DNA from: Ignelater luminosus
Taxonomy: Eukaryota; Arthropoda; Insecta; Coleoptera; Elateridae
Assembly: GCA_011009095.1 (NCBI GenBank)
Contig: VTPC01008693.1
Coordinates: 1-64,000 of the forward strand
Reading direction: 5' to 3'
DNA length: 64,000 nt
A model generated the notes under the pieces. The model saw only the letters and a list, made by a program, of their open reading frames with translations, searched no databases and was not told the origin of the DNA. A program made the position numbers and the translations under genes. Positions 1 through 12,620 of this stretch are shown here, in pieces (the first letter of the stretch is position 1; each line of letters opens with the position of its first letter).

Positions 1-2810
1 TAATAGAATTACACCAAGGTTATACATACCAATACTAATCGTTAAATTGAATAAGATGTAAAAATAAAAAATATCTTTTAATAGCTATATTCCACTGTAT
101 ATACTGACCCAGGTTATACCCACAAAAGAGTAGTTTCACCTGTAAGTTTGTGCGTGTGTATATTAACAACAACAATATTAAGCTGATTATTCTACGGAGC
201 TATGAATAATCTTTGTCGAATTAGTAAATCGGCTATTTTCATTTGATCTAACCGAAGTTTTTTTTTCTTTCTTTAAATTGTGAATACCTACAAAATAATT
301 AATTGACAAGGTTGATGTGGGTAGACTTGTGCGTATATGAAACAAAAATGATAAAAATTGATCAAGTACCTCTTTTGTAGTGTTGTATTTGATATTGCAA
401 TCTTTTCATTTATTATGCATATTTTCATTAAGAAAATACTTTTGGTAGGGATCTATTTTATTTTAAGCTTCATTTAATTTACAGTTTATTGAAATTATGG
501 TTTCAAGGATTAAAGAAATTAATAAAAAAATGTCAAATCTCTAAATGTTTTTGTTAGTAGATTGATAATATTTATTTTAGCATGTTTTGCTTGTTTATTG
601 GAAAGAAATTGGTAATTCTCTAACTTAAGTTTAGACTAGACCCAGAGTACACCAAATCCATCAACAAATAAATTCAAATTCTCTAACTACAGAAAACCAA
701 CACAGATGCTATCACCATTTCAAATTACTTCCCCCATCACAGAAATTACAAAACAGACACTATACTAAATTCAAATCTTAATAAAAATTCCATTTGAAAC
801 TGATAGTACAAAACAATGCATACACTTGGAAAATGATTGACATATCAATTAAACACAAAGGGTATCAGTATCCTTTAACATCTCACTCAAAAAGATTAAA
901 TACTTTTCAGTGTCATATTTTGCAAAATTTTCTGAGAAGATTGCAGAGGTTTTACCAAAACAAAACAGACAAATATAAAGTAATATTCAAAAACAATATT
1001 TTAACATTTTATGATCGTTATCCAATTCAGGAGAATAGATAGTAGTAGTTACAAATCAATATGCTCATTTTGCAGTTTTGTGTAAGGTACAATGACCAAT
1101 TATCTTGGAATTTTAATGTTGTCCAAACAAAGCCACTTACACATTACATCTTAAAAGACACAATCATCCTGTAAACCAAAAACTGCAATAAAGTTCAATA
1201 GTCATATCCATAATAAAAATCGTCGTGACTGGCCAGCATAGAAGTTCTTGTCTGCCGCGAATGACAAAGTAATAAGTTACAGCCTATAGTTTAACATACA
1301 AACTTACAAAGTACCTTGCCCCAAAGAAAAGTTCAAACAGAGACAGCTATTTTGTTAATAAAGTAGATTTGTAAATTCTGCACTATTCGAGATGGATTTT
1401 TTAAGTTTTATTCCTTTTCTTCAATCTGCACGATAGGTTTCTTTTGTCAAACGCTTCTTACACTGTCGTTATCAAATAACACTAGACTTTTTTGATGTAC
1501 TTTATGGTCTCTATTTTGAAAAGATTTTGGTAACTTTTTCCCATGTTAGCAAGTTTTTTATTTGCTTCCCCTATCTACAACAATGTAACACGCGATTAAA
1601 GAATTCATACTTGTAAAAACAGTGACATATTATTTCTGCAACTGGGAACAGCAAGAATTGCAAGTTATCTTTAAATAGAGGCATGGTTTAGGTTTAGGTT
1701 TAGGTCTGAGATTTGATTCCTCTTGGCGATTGTTCTCACTAAGATCATGGCTTGGTTATCCATAGATGAACACAAAACAGAGATTTCCATGTAAGTAATT
1801 GTGTCTTATCCTATCTCTGACTTCATTCCCCTAAAATCTCCATTCTTAGCTGAAGAGGAGCCTCTGAGCTTCTAAATTGGAAAATGACTTTTATTTTCTT
1901 TTTCTCTGTGTAACTGCATCATTCATCAGCAACAAAACTGTGATGATCATCGAGTAATTTAATTTTAAGGTAATGTCCTCATTTAATTTTATTGACAACA
2001 AATATACAAAATATTCAAATTTAAAGATGAAGACGAAAACAAACTGGAGAAATTATTAGATAAGTTTCAAGCACATCTTTCGCCAAAAGCACAAATTCCT
2101 CTCATATTGGTATCGTCAAGAACCTCGACAAACATTGGAATAGTTTGTAGTTTAAATTAAAAATGCGGCCTTAAAGTATAAGTTGAGAGATCGTCAAGGT
2201 AGTTTAACCGTAACGGTTACTCTTTTTGGGGCCAGTATGCAGGGTGATTTTTATTTTAAACAGAGCCCTTTTTTTGAAAAAGGGGGCGGGTTCCACGTTT
2301 TGATAACCCCATAGGTTTTCAGAAAGATTACTTACAATGCCATCATATCACAATAACGATTAAAAATTGTTGAAGATTGTTTTTATTTATTTAATCTTCG
2401 TTTTAAATTACAAGAATTCCAGTTCAATGTTTTTGAGCACAGAACTAACCTATCCTAATTTTACACATTTGCATTAAAGACTGCTGAATACTTAATTATT
2501 GTTAATTCAAAACAAAAATTTCTCAGATTACCTTTACCGCGGTAACAGAAGAAAATCGTCCAATTGAAAGACCTTCAGAATGTGTGGATTGCATTTGTGA
2601 TTCCATTTCGTATAAAAAATTGGAAATTGGGGGGATGGTTTGTATCAATTTATCCAATCAATTATAAAATTTTATCCGCATAGGGCGTAGATCATCGTTA
2701 CAACAAAACAAACAGAGTTCTATTAATTGTTATCTTGACTTTTCTCAATTATGCACTAAATTACACCTTAGCTTATCAAACTATTTTCTTCTATTATTTT
2801 TCGCTACCAT
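1..2810. other. gene-free AT-rich DNA
   Basis: No coding region was recognised. The only open frame over 80 codons (794-1042, plus) is lysine- and asparagine-rich with no known motif and is best taken as chance. A short TTTAGG-like run lies at about 1686-1706. A small inverted repeat (CCCTTTTTTT / AAAAAGGGGG) lies at about 2262-2287. Confidence 0.6.
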
Positions 2811-2828
2811 TGAAGGTCGTTTCTTTGC

Positions 2829-2975
2829 TATAAAAAGGAACGTGGCTTACATTAAAGGTCGAAGCGGTCGTGGAGAATCTGGTGAGGGACCAGATAGCTG
2901 AATTAACACATTAAGTTTTTAATTGTGCTGCTTGTTGTTGATTCACTGTTGCTTTGTGCAACAGTAAGACTCTTT
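2829..2975 (+). promoter_or_regulatory. candidate TATA promoter with first exon and 5' splice site
   Basis: TATAAAAA at 2829-2836 is followed by a GC-richer stretch (about 2855-2895). Further on are two donor-like sites, ACA|GTAAGA near 2961 and TTTT|GTGAGT near 2975. The spacing fits a TATA promoter with a short non-coding first exon. No downstream coding exon was found, so this is a pattern match only. It could also be the promoter of an old retroelement. Confidence 0.2.
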
Positions 2976-3609
2976 TGTGAGTATTATTTAAATTTCTTTT
3001 TATCAGCATTTTCTATAAAAAGCTTATAACTTGATCTGCCCTAACATTACTACCTAATTTTGAATTGCTGACTGTTATAACTCTTAGGTGACTCTTATAT
3101 AACTCTTATATAATACTTCTATTTATTATGATTAAAAGTAACTCTTTATCAAAGGAGAGTCAACCCAAATGCAAATGTTTAATGAGTTCGTAATGACGTA
3201 AACGGCAGTCAGTTTTTTTCTTGAAGAGCTGGTCATCGGCTCATTGTTCCTAAATATCCTTCTTTATCTCTTAGTTGAGCGCCATCTACTTTGATAACCT
3301 GCTAGATTTGACACTTTCGTAAATTAGGAAACAAAGGTATGGTTGAAAGCGATAGATTATTGACAACTTTGGTGGAAACTTGTTTATTAACGAAAATAGC
3401 GTTAGCTAAGTATTTGATAAGTTCTAACTAGTCACAACAGTAAAAAAATGCAACAGAATACCCTCGGGCAAGCGCTATAGCCTTGGTTTACAGAAGGGAA
3501 TTTCTTTATTTTAATATCAAGCGATAAATACGATGCATTAAGTTTAATAATATTAATTTTATACGTATAACTTCTGGAATAATCAGCAGCAGTGTTTACA
3601 CGTGAATGG

Positions 3610-3780
3610 TATAAATAGAAGTAATCCCACCTGTATCTCTCTAGTGTGTTACAACGTCTGATTTTTAAGCTCTTTGGACGCCGGCAGAAGGATGCTCCTG
3701 GAGTTATGAAAGTCTCAGTAAAGTTGTGTGGCCGCTATGCCGCCGATCTCATTTTGAGGTAGTCGGAATAGTACGAAGGC
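3610..3780 (+). promoter_or_regulatory. candidate TATA promoter and GC-richer leader
   Basis: TATAAATAG at 3610-3618 is followed by a GC-richer leader with several ATG codons (about 3640-3760), which stands out from the AT-rich surroundings. A 69-codon open frame at 3823-4032 follows but resembles no family I know. It could be a host promoter or an eroded LTR. No matching second LTR was seen. Confidence 0.2.
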
Positions 3781-4473
3781 AGTAATAATTAATATTGCTG
3801 TTATGTTTAGGAATTTCTTGGGATGTTTGGTCGTAGGATCTACAAACGCAGGGTTTGTATTAATTTATTGAAAAACACTGAATTCAAATATGTTAAGAAA
3901 ACGATTTTAATTGAACAATTAAACATTAAGATGCGGCAACCAAACTTAGAAATTAGATTCACGACTTGTTGTTCGTATCACCGAATTGTGTTTCTATGTA
4001 AACCAGGTGCATTACGGAATTATATTCTTTAAAATTGCCGTTACACTGTAATATAAAAGTTTGTTTGTTATTAGTTTTATTTTACTATTGTTTATGTAAC
4101 TAAATTACATTATATTTTTCTCGAGTGTTGTTTATATTTTCATACAGGTTTAAAGGCAGTGCGTCGTTGATAAAATTATATTCTAGTGGATATAGTAGTG
4201 TTTTATATAATTTTGGACATTATTTGTTTATTACTTAACCTGGATTCTAGTTTGTATCAAAAAGGCACGTTTTTTTCAGGTCTGTCTAACCCGAAGGTTA
4301 CACTAAGTAGTACTGGGTGTGCTTTTATCACATCTGAATCCATATAATAAACATCTGAACACTAGGGATGCACAACCCAGGAGAGCAGTCGAGGCTTGCA
4401 CATTTGCCTCATTGAGTGTACTCCATGGTGTATCGATTGAGACACAAACACAACAAAGACAGTTCTGATTTGT

Positions 4474-4475
<2 letters not shown>

Positions 4476-4521
<46 letters not shown>
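4476..4521. repeat. (TA)n microsatellite
   Basis: About 23 uninterrupted TA units. The minus-strand open frame across it (4303-4560) has an IYIY run that simply translates the repeat and is not a gene. Confidence 0.95.
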
Positions 4522-4524
<3 letters not shown>

Positions 4525-6187
4525 CCAAAATATGAGAAAGATTTTTACAAGAAGGTGCATTCTTGAAGCATCTAAATTAAAGGCAAAGAAAATGATCGAG
4601 AACTATAAAATGTGTGGAAATCCACATTCAATGAACAAATGCCCCGCTTATAAAAACAAGCTACTTTATTAAAAATAGTAACATTCTAGGTTAAAGTTCT
4701 TTGTTGTAAATTTCAATGCTCAAAATATTTTAAGATTATCTTCACGCATTGAACTAAAAATTTAATCTAAACAATAAGCTCGTAAAATCCTATGAATATA
4801 AATTATCTACTGTTTTTCGGTATTGGATGCTTTAACCAGAAAAGTTACATCACTGTTGATTAATGTTTTAAAAGATAATGTAGATGGAAACAAATAATTA
4901 TTGGCAACATTTCTAGACTATAAGGCTGAGTAAATGTAGTTATTCAGAAAGTCCAATTGAAAAAACCTAATTTGTCTTGATCCTAAACACCTTAATGATA
5001 TAATTAAGTGAGAATATCAAATATACACCCTGGAAGAAATTAAAATGATAAGTGCAAGATTTTCTAGCATATTCGATGCTAGTAGTGTAATGTTAGATAG
5101 AGATAGTTAAACACTATGCAGCTTATTGCCAGTACAAGTTTGATAGTGTTGTAATTTGCGCTAAGACGAAAAGAAAAGCCGCGAAGATCTATTGACAAAG
5201 GTTCTGGGGTGCCATTGGAAATTTTAAAAATTATCTGCATAATATGTAAACGCAAAGATTTATTTCGTCTTTTCTAACAAAATATTATACAAACTAGTTA
5301 GTGACTTCCGCCAAAATTTATCATAAAGCCTTGTTTTCTTTATGTTGATTCGCAGTTTTGACTTAGAATTAGATAAGTCTCGTTTGAAGCTTTTGGAAGT
5401 AAATTCTAGTAAATTGAATATTCACCTCAAAATTGCTGCAGTCTTATTTTTCGCTTATGACAAGAAAATAAATTGCAAAATATTGTTAAAAGGTTTACCT
5501 TAACTACAGTAACAACGAAGCGGGAAATTTTACATAAATAGCTCATATTGTTGGCCATTCTAAATAGTAATATACTGTAATTCGGCAACGGTGCTCTGGC
5601 AGTCAGAGTACTGTGAAGCACCCCGACATGCAACAATAGTTTCCAATTTGCTTTTCAGACATTATCTCCATAATTCTACGTTAAGAAACAAATAGAAATT
5701 TTAGTTTACTTAAAACTCTTTTTTAACATTACTGTTACAGTAATTGCAAAAATGTATACATACATATATTGCAGTGGATACTACTGTGAACTAAAAATAC
5801 AATACAACCGAAAAAAATTAACTGCAACTTGTCTGAATGTCTACATAGTAATTTTACTTGGGTTCAATTTACAGAAATTTAGCTTTTATAAGTGTGATTG
5901 CTAAGTTCCTCGTATGTTACAAATTTTAAAAAATTCAGAAATAAATAATATTTATTGTTTTCCTAAAAGCAAAGTTGCTTGTACCTTGTAGTATGTGAAA
6001 CTAATTAACAACAATCGTTACCGATGAAATGTATTTTTGATTATATTTTATATATTAATGATTTAAAGAAAAATCATTTAATTTTAAATCGAATCAATTC
6101 TAAGTTATTATCGGTAATATAATAGAAAATCTATTAATGGAGTAATAAATTAATAACTAATTAAGTAATGAAATGATGTGATCTAAC
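4522..6187. other. gene-free AT-rich DNA
   Basis: I see no recognisable gene, RNA or transposon end. A stretch at 5170-5260 reads in one plus frame like a weak reverse-transcriptase linker (GSGVPLEILK), but this is too short and isolated to call. Confidence 0.5.
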
Positions 6188-6264
6188 CTTGTTGTTTCGA
6201 CATTTCCATATCCAATATCCACATCCATCACCAAGCCACCAAACCATATTACCATTATTGAAGT
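6188..6264 (-). other. candidate internal exon (77 nt), unknown gene
   Basis: On the minus strand this segment follows an acceptor-like TTATTACTTTCAG and ends at AACAAG|GTTAGA. It is GC-richer than its surroundings. Two frames are open: one reads NNGNMVWWLGDGCGYW, the other contains LVMDVDIGYGNVETT. No family was recognised. A second candidate of the same strand and style lies at 30882-30942, and both carry a Gly-Asp-Gly in one frame. They may be unrelated chance matches. Confidence 0.2.
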
Positions 6265-7756
6265 CTGAAAGTAATAATATTGTCCATAAACGGAGTTGTT
6301 AAATTGAAGAAAAATTCCAACAATTTAAAAGATTCACAATATTTATTCATAGATTGTCTAACTATACTACTCCACGCCTATTTAAATTCTTATAAATTTA
6401 ATTTTCAATTAACAAATAGCATTTAACTTATATATTTTCCGGATTTTCAGTATCAATTATTGTATTGTTAACGATCTTAACTTCATTTTCTATTAACTTA
6501 ATTTAGAATTACTTTAAGTAGATGCAAATAGTTTGAAATCTCAACAATCAGTGACCTACATAACCTTACTACCCTGTTGTGTTTAATAATAATTCTCCAA
6601 ACAAAGAATCTTTCACAACCAGTGCAAACATAACATTTTACATAATTAAACTAATTTTCCTCGACTAATTTTTATTTATATCTCTATTTACAAAACCAAT
6701 GGACTACATAAATCTTCACTAAAACCAAATTACCCAATTATTTTGCATAAATTACTGAATATTATCAGCTTCTATAAAGGTTATTATTCAAGAACTCTCT
6801 ATTTCATTTATTAGGATTGTTATAAATGGAAGCAAATCGCATCGCATCGCACATTCATTTAAAATACTAACCAAATTCAATTCAAAGTTAGTCAAGTAAA
6901 AACTGCTGAATACTTGAAGTATGGTTCTACCGTTTCAAATATCCAAGCTTTGTTCACCAAAAAAATAAAAGCCAATGTGATAGAGAAGATTTTCCTTTAG
7001 TAATTGATGGACAATATGTACAGATTGGCTTTGTCTTTATTGATCTTTAGTCGTAACCATAAAGGCTCAAAACGATTGCAGTCATCTTTTAATTAGGACT
7101 AAAAATGGTTTGAATAAGGTTTTTTGAATGTATTTTAAGGAAGATTCTATAGGGACAAAACTTGATTTTATACCATAGTTTTAATTAAAAATTAATCTAT
7201 ACTATATCAGTGCAAGGTTAACCGTTCTTAGTTCATATAAAGACAGACTTTGTTTTAAAATCAATATCCTATACCTATCCTTGTTTCATTCCTGTAACAT
7301 AGCATGTTACGTGATGTTAGTCAAAGAAGACTTTTAGATATAGGCTGTAAATTTCTATATCCGCGAAATTGTGATCGGTATGTGAAACAACTACAAATGC
7401 ATGTCTTTGATGAATTAATACATTTACCAATTCAGATTAACCTTTTCGGTCCTAGCGGCAACTCTTGTGTACATGCAATTAAAAGTTGTGTTTTAAAGAG
7501 TTTTTCTCTTTATAATTCCCAAAATCCCATTACACACAATTGCTAACGTCAAACTATTGTGTTTATAGCAGTTGTCTATCGATATATTAAGAAATTAAAT
7601 AAAAAAATTCAAAGTTTTTAAATAAGAGAGCAGTTACTTGTTCAAACAACATACTATATACACAAATGTAAGCAAGCGGCAATAAGGTAGAATTGTCGAA
7701 ATAATTTAAAGCGCACAAAAGTGTTCAACAGGCTTCTATATATTTTTTATTTCTTA
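6265..7756. other. gene-free AT-rich DNA
   Basis: No family was recognised. An 80-codon plus-strand open frame at 7304-7546 has ordinary composition but no known motif or visible splice context. Confidence 0.5.
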
Positions 7757-8530
7757 ACATATAATGATGATAATAATCGCGATTCTTTGGATACTTGAGA
7801 AAGTGAAAGACCCCTTACAGATGAAGAACTTAAACTAGGTCTTGAATCAGCTGTAGAAGGAAGAGATAGCAAATGGTGATGTTCTGAAATAGAAGCTTCA
7901 TATGATGAAGAAGTGTTTGATATTGAGAATACTTTGAACAATATTTCCCGTGACCGTATTAAAGAACAAAGTAATTTTGAAAATAACGTTGAGATTGTGA
8001 ATGTGAAAGCACCATATCAAAATTTTTGTAAATATCTACCTGAATACATATATACAAAAATTGCTGAAGAAACAAACCTAGTGAGAAAAAGATAACAAAA
8101 ATATTAATACTAATGTATTTTAATAGGAATCTTAAAGTTTCCTAAAAGGAGATAATGCTGAAATAGCATTACCAACTTTCTCAGCATACATTTGAATCTT
8201 TCAGAAACAATCTTCATGTAGTTACTGATAAGCCACCATATGTATCTGACAGACTATGGATTGTTGATTGAGCAGAAAATAAATATTGGAAGAGACCTCA
8301 TGCATTGATGAACAGATAATACCCTTTAAAGGCAGTCTGAATATAAAGCAGTAGTATATCAAGAACAAACCATCTCCACGGGGCATAAAAGCCTAGTATT
8401 TATTGTGTGGGACCAGTGGCCTAGTGTATGATTTAATGATATATGAAAGCAAAACAACCCCCTTAGACAAAAGACTTGTTGATGAATCTGGAACAACAGG
8501 AGTAATTACTCTTTTACACTTCATTTAACT
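7757..8530 (+). pseudogene. piggyBac-type transposase, N-terminal half (broken)
   Basis: This is the first part of a dead piggyBac-superfamily transposase, the nuclear enzyme that cuts and pastes its element at TTAA. An acidic N-terminus (LTDEELKLGLES, about 7815-7850) leads to the RNNLHVVTDKPPYVSDRLW region (about 8203-8260). At 8304-8450 is the core IDEQIIPFKG then YIKNKP...RGIK then LLCGTSGLVYD. The Asp of the IDEQ motif corresponds to the first catalytic Asp of the family. At least two in-frame TAG codons interrupt the core (after NIKQ and after RGIKA), and the part between 8095 and 8200 is frameshifted. The C-terminal half lies at 9705-10160, past an inserted LINE. TTAA-flanked ends were not located. 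Confidence 0.85.
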
Positions 8531-8689
8531 TAATTTAATTGCCCAACAGATATTTCCAATTACGGGACAATATACAAGAATATAATAACGTACAAACAAA
8601 AGTAATATAAATACATATAAAAATAAACTAGAAATACTAAACATAATTTAATCGAAGCATACTTCTGAGCTCTTTAATTAAAAAGAATA

Positions 8690-9690
8690 ACCTAACGAAC
8701 CACTGTCGTAATAATGCTATGATTCAATTGCAATTTTCAATAGAAATTCTAGAGTACAGCAGTTTATGTCCATGCGATTTGAAATATTGTTGTAGTTACG
8801 AAGTATGTAATATATTGGAAAGTTTATTAACAAATTGCTATGCCCATTATCTAAGTAGCAAAATGCATTGCTTCTACTACACAATCAAGGAACATGAAAA
8901 CTTAATTGACTAATTAAATATCCTAGCAATCTACTTGATTGTGTATCAGTTTATACCGAAATGTTAAACCATCAGTTTACGTCTAATGCCTAACGACTTT
9001 ACATCAAAGTTTTGCAGTAATAGTGTGTGCGGATAGCTTTGTTTACGATAACGGCCTTCAACCTTAAAATGGAGAAATTTAAGATGCTTTCTTTCCCTGG
9101 ATTGCTTCATGTAATAAAAATTCTATACTAACACACAGTATTCAAGTTTTGAGCGCACTAAAGCATAGAACAATGTTTCTAGTGCAAGTATGATGATTTG
9201 CAATTTCTGACAATGAATCCAAGCATTTTCATTCCTATACTCCTAACTTGTTGTATGTATTCAAAAACGTAAGCTTCCTATTAAAGAGGATACCCATACC
9301 CAAGTCTTTAATAATATTGGATTGTTTCGACGGAATATTGTTTACATAGTACTGATACATAACAGAATTTTGTTTATGTGTATAATATATGATTTTACAT
9401 TTGTCGATATTAAGGGCTAATTGGTTGGTAGTACACCAATTATGTATAACTGCAATTTCATTTTGCAGCACTTGACAATCATTTTGATCTGAGACCGAGG
9501 TGAATATTTTTAAGTCATCTGCAACTGAATTCCTCTAAATCAGAATTATCAATTATATGCAATTCCGTTGATAAAAATTCTAACAAACAGAGAGATTTGG
9601 TATGGAGGTACCACCAGTAAAAATCGCACCAAAGTTTGTCAATATTGTTTATATGGCGTCTAACTCTGTTGGTATTGCAGATGTTCGCAT
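8690..9690 (-). pseudogene. Jockey/CR1-type LINE fragment (reverse transcriptase C-terminal part)
   Basis: Read on the minus strand, a damaged GVPQGS-like box (about 9600-9640, ISLFVRIFINGI) is followed by ADDLKIFTSVSDQND, matching the YADD catalytic box of reverse transcriptase. Then come HNWCTTNQLALNIDKCKII and KDLG (open frame 9235-9471). Next are FYALVRSKLEYC, KFLHFKVEGRY and, near 8720-8800, LRNYNNISNRMD, all typical of the region after the RT in Jockey/CR1 elements. Several frameshifts and stops make it non-functional. The 5' end (endonuclease, N-terminal RT) is missing, as in 5'-truncated LINE insertions. It sits in opposite orientation inside the piggyBac element, so it inserted later. 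Confidence 0.88.
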
Positions 9691-9704
9691 TCTTTTCAGT
9701 AATA

Positions 9705-10160
9705 AATACTTAGTTATATAAAATAAGACCAAAAATCATAGCTATGGAATAGGAACACGGGTGGGGTAGATAAGACCGATTTTCTTATCCAGTTATACGG
9801 AATTTATCAAAGATCACGGAAATGGATCCTTCAAGTTATTTTTTATTTTGTAAACTTTACTATAACTAATAGCTGGTTAGAATACAAGACATATAATCAA
9901 TTGTACAATGTTCCAAAAAAGAACAATTCTTATCAGAGATTGTCGAATCTCTTTTCAAATATGGTAGAAAGAGTCGGGCAACCCATTTCAGCTAATATTG
10001 CTATTCCTAATAAAAGCTTAAAACCTTCTGCTAGACCTCAAACTGATGTCAGATTTGACAATAGCGTCCATTTACCAATAATGGACAATAAAATTGTTTT
10101 GAAAAATTTCATGTCAAACTATAAATACGTTTTATAGGAATATTTATATAAATGTAATTT
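9705..10160 (+). pseudogene. piggyBac-type transposase, C-terminal half (broken)
   Basis: After the LINE the piggyBac frame resumes. RPKIIAM (about 9727) is followed, after a frameshift, by GGVDKTDFLIQLY (about 9762-9800), holding the Asp of the conserved GGVD motif, taken as the third catalytic Asp. Then come RSRKWILQVIFYFVNFTITN and SWLEYKTYNQLYNVPKKN (about 9815-9925). The open frame 9901-10137 ends with DVRFDNSVHLPIMDNK, the segment that normally precedes the Cys-rich C-terminal domain. That domain is lost to a stop at 10137, although KCNF can be read in another frame just after it. The first half is at 7757-8530. Confidence 0.83.
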
Positions 10161-10435
10161 TTCTGTACAATAAAGTATAAAATCATACTTATCTTACTTT
10201 TCTTTCTTTAAACACCCGATGTACAATAAGTTACCTTAATGTTTTGAAATAACAAAAAATTTTAAAATGCCGTAAAAGGGTATTGTTGACTATAGAATAG
10301 TCAAATTTAAACAGAAATAATTTTTCTAATAGTGCAAGAAAAGTCAGGGCCGAAAGGCACGATCGCTAAGGATTCAATTTACTTACTCAGTACATGTTTA
10401 TTGAATTAAATTCTTCTTGTAGTATAGATCCTTGA
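10161..10435. other. gene-free DNA next to tRNA-like sequence
   Basis: Possible 3' flank of the piggyBac element and, read on the minus strand, possible body of a SINE whose head is the tRNA-like sequence at 10436-10509. No end or target duplication was found. Confidence 0.35.
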
Positions 10436-10509
10436 AATTCGCATTAGAATCGAACCCACATAAGCTCTGCTTTCCGGACCAAATGCTCTGCCAACTAAGC
10501 TGGCGAATT
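10436..10509 (-). tRNA. tRNA-like sequence (tRNA pseudogene or SINE head)
   Basis: Read on the minus strand this is exactly 74 nt. The acceptor arms AATTCGC and GCGAATT pair over all 7 bp. The D-arm is GCTTAGTTGGCAGAGC (an A-box match), and the T-loop GGTTCGATTC is a B-box match. The anticodon arm is poor: an 8-nt loop TCCGGAAA and a mismatched stem, so no anticodon can be given. The T-stem has one mismatch and wobble pairs. This favours a tRNA pseudogene or a tRNA-derived SINE head over a working tRNA. A degraded relative with the same orientation lies at 28590-28645. Confidence 0.55.
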
Positions 10510-12055
10510 CTTTCCCAAGCGGGGGAAGTATTACCAACTAATCTGCAATAGTCTATATTGAATGCCGTAGTTCACCCGCATCTGTATTTTTATATCTCGT
10601 CTAATCTCATCCTACTTTCTTTTGAAAAAGTATTTTCCCGTTGAAAACATTCTTCATCGTTCTTCGTATAATTGTACGAGGTAAAAATAATTGAATTTTT
10701 ACCTTACGCTTTGGTTTCTTGGGGATCGTCGATTAATTCAATATTTTCTCAAGATTTTGGTTGTTGAGCATTTAGTAATCGGTCAGAAATACGACTTGAT
10801 TCGGAGTTATTCTTGTGTCTGTCTAGGTAAGGTAGGTTTTAGTCCGCATCAGCAAGATATTAATCTCTTTGTGCATCTTAAATTTGTATTACAAGGAGCA
10901 GAGACTACTGATCACCTAAGATCTCAGTGAGTACTTTCTTTCCAGACTTTCTTTTTGAGAAATAGCTACGTCTTTGCTGTCCTCTCTTTTGAAAACCACC
11001 AAATTTATCCCATTTCATCTCGTATCTTAGATTTGGTTTATGCTGGTTTGCGGTTTTCTATATCATTCCAGTCAGTGGTTTGACCATCCACAAAAGAAGA
11101 TTCGGGTAATATCCATCTTTGGTTAAAATTAGTTCGCGGTGGGAAAATTTAGCGCTTTATTAAAGCTTTTTGTTTCAAGTATACATATTTCAATTAAATT
11201 AAAAAAAGTAGGTATTTAGCTCAGGTATTTTATGGCCTAATCTTAAGTTATGCGTGATTAGTACTGTAACATAAGTTAACAATTAAGATTACAGTTCAAA
11301 ATTGAATTTTTTTATTTGTTTAAAATTTTAAGTAATTTAATTCGTCACTTTATCTTATCTAATTAATAAATTTTACTATCTAATTAATTATTGTCTTTAG
11401 CCTAGTTAAGAATTAAACACTTTCTTCTTTTTCTCGAGTACGAAATCTCTCTTAAACTTAAGATAGCTTGTTGTAAGGTTAGGATTTTTTTCCCTTATAG
11501 GATTAGCGATAAATTTTTGCTTAAGTGTTTAATCATTTTACATAATTATAATTGTTGCGATAAAAAGGGTAAAGCAAAAGAAAAGCAAAGCCTCATTGGA
11601 GAACCTACTTTGAAAATCTTATAAATTTGTTTTATTTCGTTACTTACCCTGAGGTTATCTTTTGAACATCGTACGTTGCTTTTGAGAGTTTCATTGGGTC
11701 AATCCAATTAAGATGGTCACCTTAGAAGCTTTGAAATACAAGTTCTTGGCTTAGGCCCCATTCAAACAAAGACATCGTGTCGCCACCACAAGTAATATAA
11801 TGGTCATTTAGCCACGTAATCAGACCTTAGTCTAGAATCGATTAGAATTTTGATCATTTTTGCTAACTTTTAGTGATATTCTAAGATTTTAAACTTAAAA
11901 CTGAAAACTGAAAGTAGCTATGGAGATGTTTTCGAAATTTTAATTGCGATTTATTTTTGGCTGGTTTACAGTCTTTCCTGTGGTATAATTTAATTTGTGA
12001 AAATAACATCGATAACAAACTCCTAAAGCATTTTGTCTGACTGATATAATTTAAG
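10510..12055. other. gene-free AT-rich DNA
   Basis: No recognisable gene or transposon. A 79-codon plus open frame at 10691-10930 shows no known motif. Confidence 0.5.
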
Positions 12056-12059
12056 GCAG

Positions 12060-12620
12060 TTATGAAGAAAGGCGACAGTGCTTTAAGAAAATGTAGAAGA
12101 ACTAAATCCGCCTCGGATTGGAATCGTTACAAAAAACTGCAGAATTTTATCGCAGCGGCTATTCGCCGCGAAAAAAAGAAGAAAAGGTTCCAAGAAATTA
12201 TGGTCAGCTTTAGCTGATCTGCATATACGATTTGCAAACGCCATGATATATAATTTCAAAAATGTTGTCTTCTATTAAGTCGAATCTTATTTGTCTGACA
12301 AAACTTCAATAATTAAAAATAACAATCAGTTTTCAAAATTCTTAAACATCTCGTTCGGAGTACCGCAAGGTTCTATATTAGGTCCTCTGTTGTTTATCAT
12401 TTATATATCATGGATATTTTAAATACTTAAAACATTGTAAAATTCAAGCTTATGCCAGTGGTACTCAAATTTATTAATCTTTGCTTTTTTCGTAAAGAGT
12501 TCAGGCTTATGAAGATATCAATAGCAAGTTCAGCATAATTTAAAACTTAATAGCAGCAAATAGCAATTGCTACTATTCGGAAATAAAAATTAAGGTTCAA
12601 TTGTAAAGAATGATCACGGT
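12060..12620 (+). pseudogene. Jockey-type LINE fragment (linker and reverse transcriptase)
   Basis: Open from 12062, the plus strand reads SALRKCRRTKSASDWNRYKK followed by LQNFIAAAIRREKKKK, the linker between endonuclease and RT of Jockey-clade LINEs. A large internal deletion follows. At about 12285-12410 the RT core appears: SYLSDKTSIIKNNNQFSKF, then GVPQGSILGPLLFIIYI. At 12440-12475, AYASGTQIY stands where LYADDTQIY is expected, so the catalytic Asp pair is gone. Stops and frameshifts follow. Orientation and sequence differ from the LINE at 8690-9690, so it is a separate insertion. Confidence 0.87.

Noticed and set aside
1686-1706. TTTAGG repeat that could be telomeric
   Set aside because: Only three to four units, of six bases where insects have TTAGG; taken as a chance microsatellite.
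4303-4560. 85-codon minus-strand open frame
   Set aside because: Most of it translates a TA repeat, and the rest has no motif.
5153-5260. Weak reverse-transcriptase-like reading (GSGVPLEILK)
   Set aside because: Too short, and no RT motif was found within several hundred bases.
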